Below, piece by piece: positions 44,209 to 44,316 of a stretch of DNA of 44,316 bases. A program made the position numbers and the translations under genes. Origin of the DNA: Lachnospiraceae bacterium (GTDB lineage Bacteria > Bacillota > Clostridia > Lachnospirales > Lachnospiraceae); contig JAFSGY010000044.1 of assembly GCA_017440575.1 (NCBI GenBank), positions 1 through 44,316 of the forward strand, given 5' to 3'. Every line of letters starts with the position of its first letter. Position 1 is the first letter of the stretch. Under the pieces are notes generated by a model, which searched no databases, was not told where the DNA came from, and saw only the letters and a program-made list of their open reading frames with translations.

Positions 44209-44316
44209 ATGAAACATATCAAAACATTAACCACAAGAGATTACAAGGAATCTATGAAAAAGGGTGGTTGTGGAGAATGCCAGACATCCTGCCAGTCAGC
44301 TTGTAAGACATCTTGC
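44209..44316 (+). CDS. scfA: SCIFF (ranthipeptide) precursor peptide, 3' end outside the window
   Basis: The first 36 residues are visible. The leader is MKHIKTLTTRDYKESMKKGG, and the core has Cys at 21, 24, 28, 32 and 36 in the pattern GCGECQTSCQSACKTSC. This is the highly conserved 'six cysteines in forty-five residues' peptide of Clostridia, so one Cys and about ten residues are missing beyond the edge. The precursor is modified by a dedicated radical SAM enzyme that makes thioether links from Cys to neighbouring residues; that gene normally follows directly. TTAGGAGG lies 8 bases before ATG. The peptide's job in the cell is not settled. Confidence 0.93.
   Translation, partial: MKHIKTLTTRDYKESMKKGGCGECQTSCQSACKTSC

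Overview
The window is chromosomal DNA of a low-GC, endospore-forming Clostridia, most likely Lachnospiraceae. The taxonomic clues are spoIIGA-sigE-sigG directly after ftsZ, PolC-type polymerase, a GlpP-controlled glycerol module, and a SCIFF (ranthipeptide) precursor at the right edge. The assignment is inferred from gene content and style, not from a database search.

Layout. 1-290: the 3' end of a 23S rRNA, an elongator tRNA-Met and a terminator, with no 5S gene between them. 347-3746: an acyltransferase, a family 6 DNA glycosylase, a TIGR01440 (YwlG-like) protein and a membrane-anchored polysaccharide deacetylase. 3787-15551: a bactofilin, then the conserved chain pyrH-frr-uppS-cdsA-dxr-rseP-ispG-polC (UMP kinase, ribosome recycling, undecaprenyl carrier, CDP-diacylglycerol, MEP isoprenoid pathway, site-2 protease, replicative polymerase). 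15552-15909: a 358-base gap holding a terminator, a large composite palindrome, and the mraZ promoter with an array of MraZ boxes.

15910-34664: a division and cell wall cluster (mraZ-rsmH-ftsL-like-PBP ... PBP-murD-ftsW-murA-ftsQ-ftsZ). It is split by a glycerol module (glpP, glpK, glpF, a GlpA-like dehydrogenase, a second flavoprotein and a DUF1667 protein). The module sits exactly between two PBP genes, and its two transcription units each have a leader terminator of the kind GlpP-type antiterminators act on. mraY, murE, murF, murG and murC are not in the window.

34665-37209: double terminator, a spoIIG-like promoter (Spo0A box, TTGACA and TATACT 21 bp apart), spoIIGA, sigE, sigG. 37331-42250: a chemotaxis receptor, a Sfp-type phosphopantetheinyl transferase, and a 773-residue protein with an N-terminal cyclic-nucleotide-binding-like domain and an unrecognised remainder. 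42315-43628: a minus-strand CorC/HlyC-type CBS transporter. 43743-end: a small membrane protein and the SCIFF precursor, cut off by the window end.

The least explained parts are the non-coding structures (15624-15760, 17306-17482, 28431-28610), the 773-residue protein, and the SCIFF locus.
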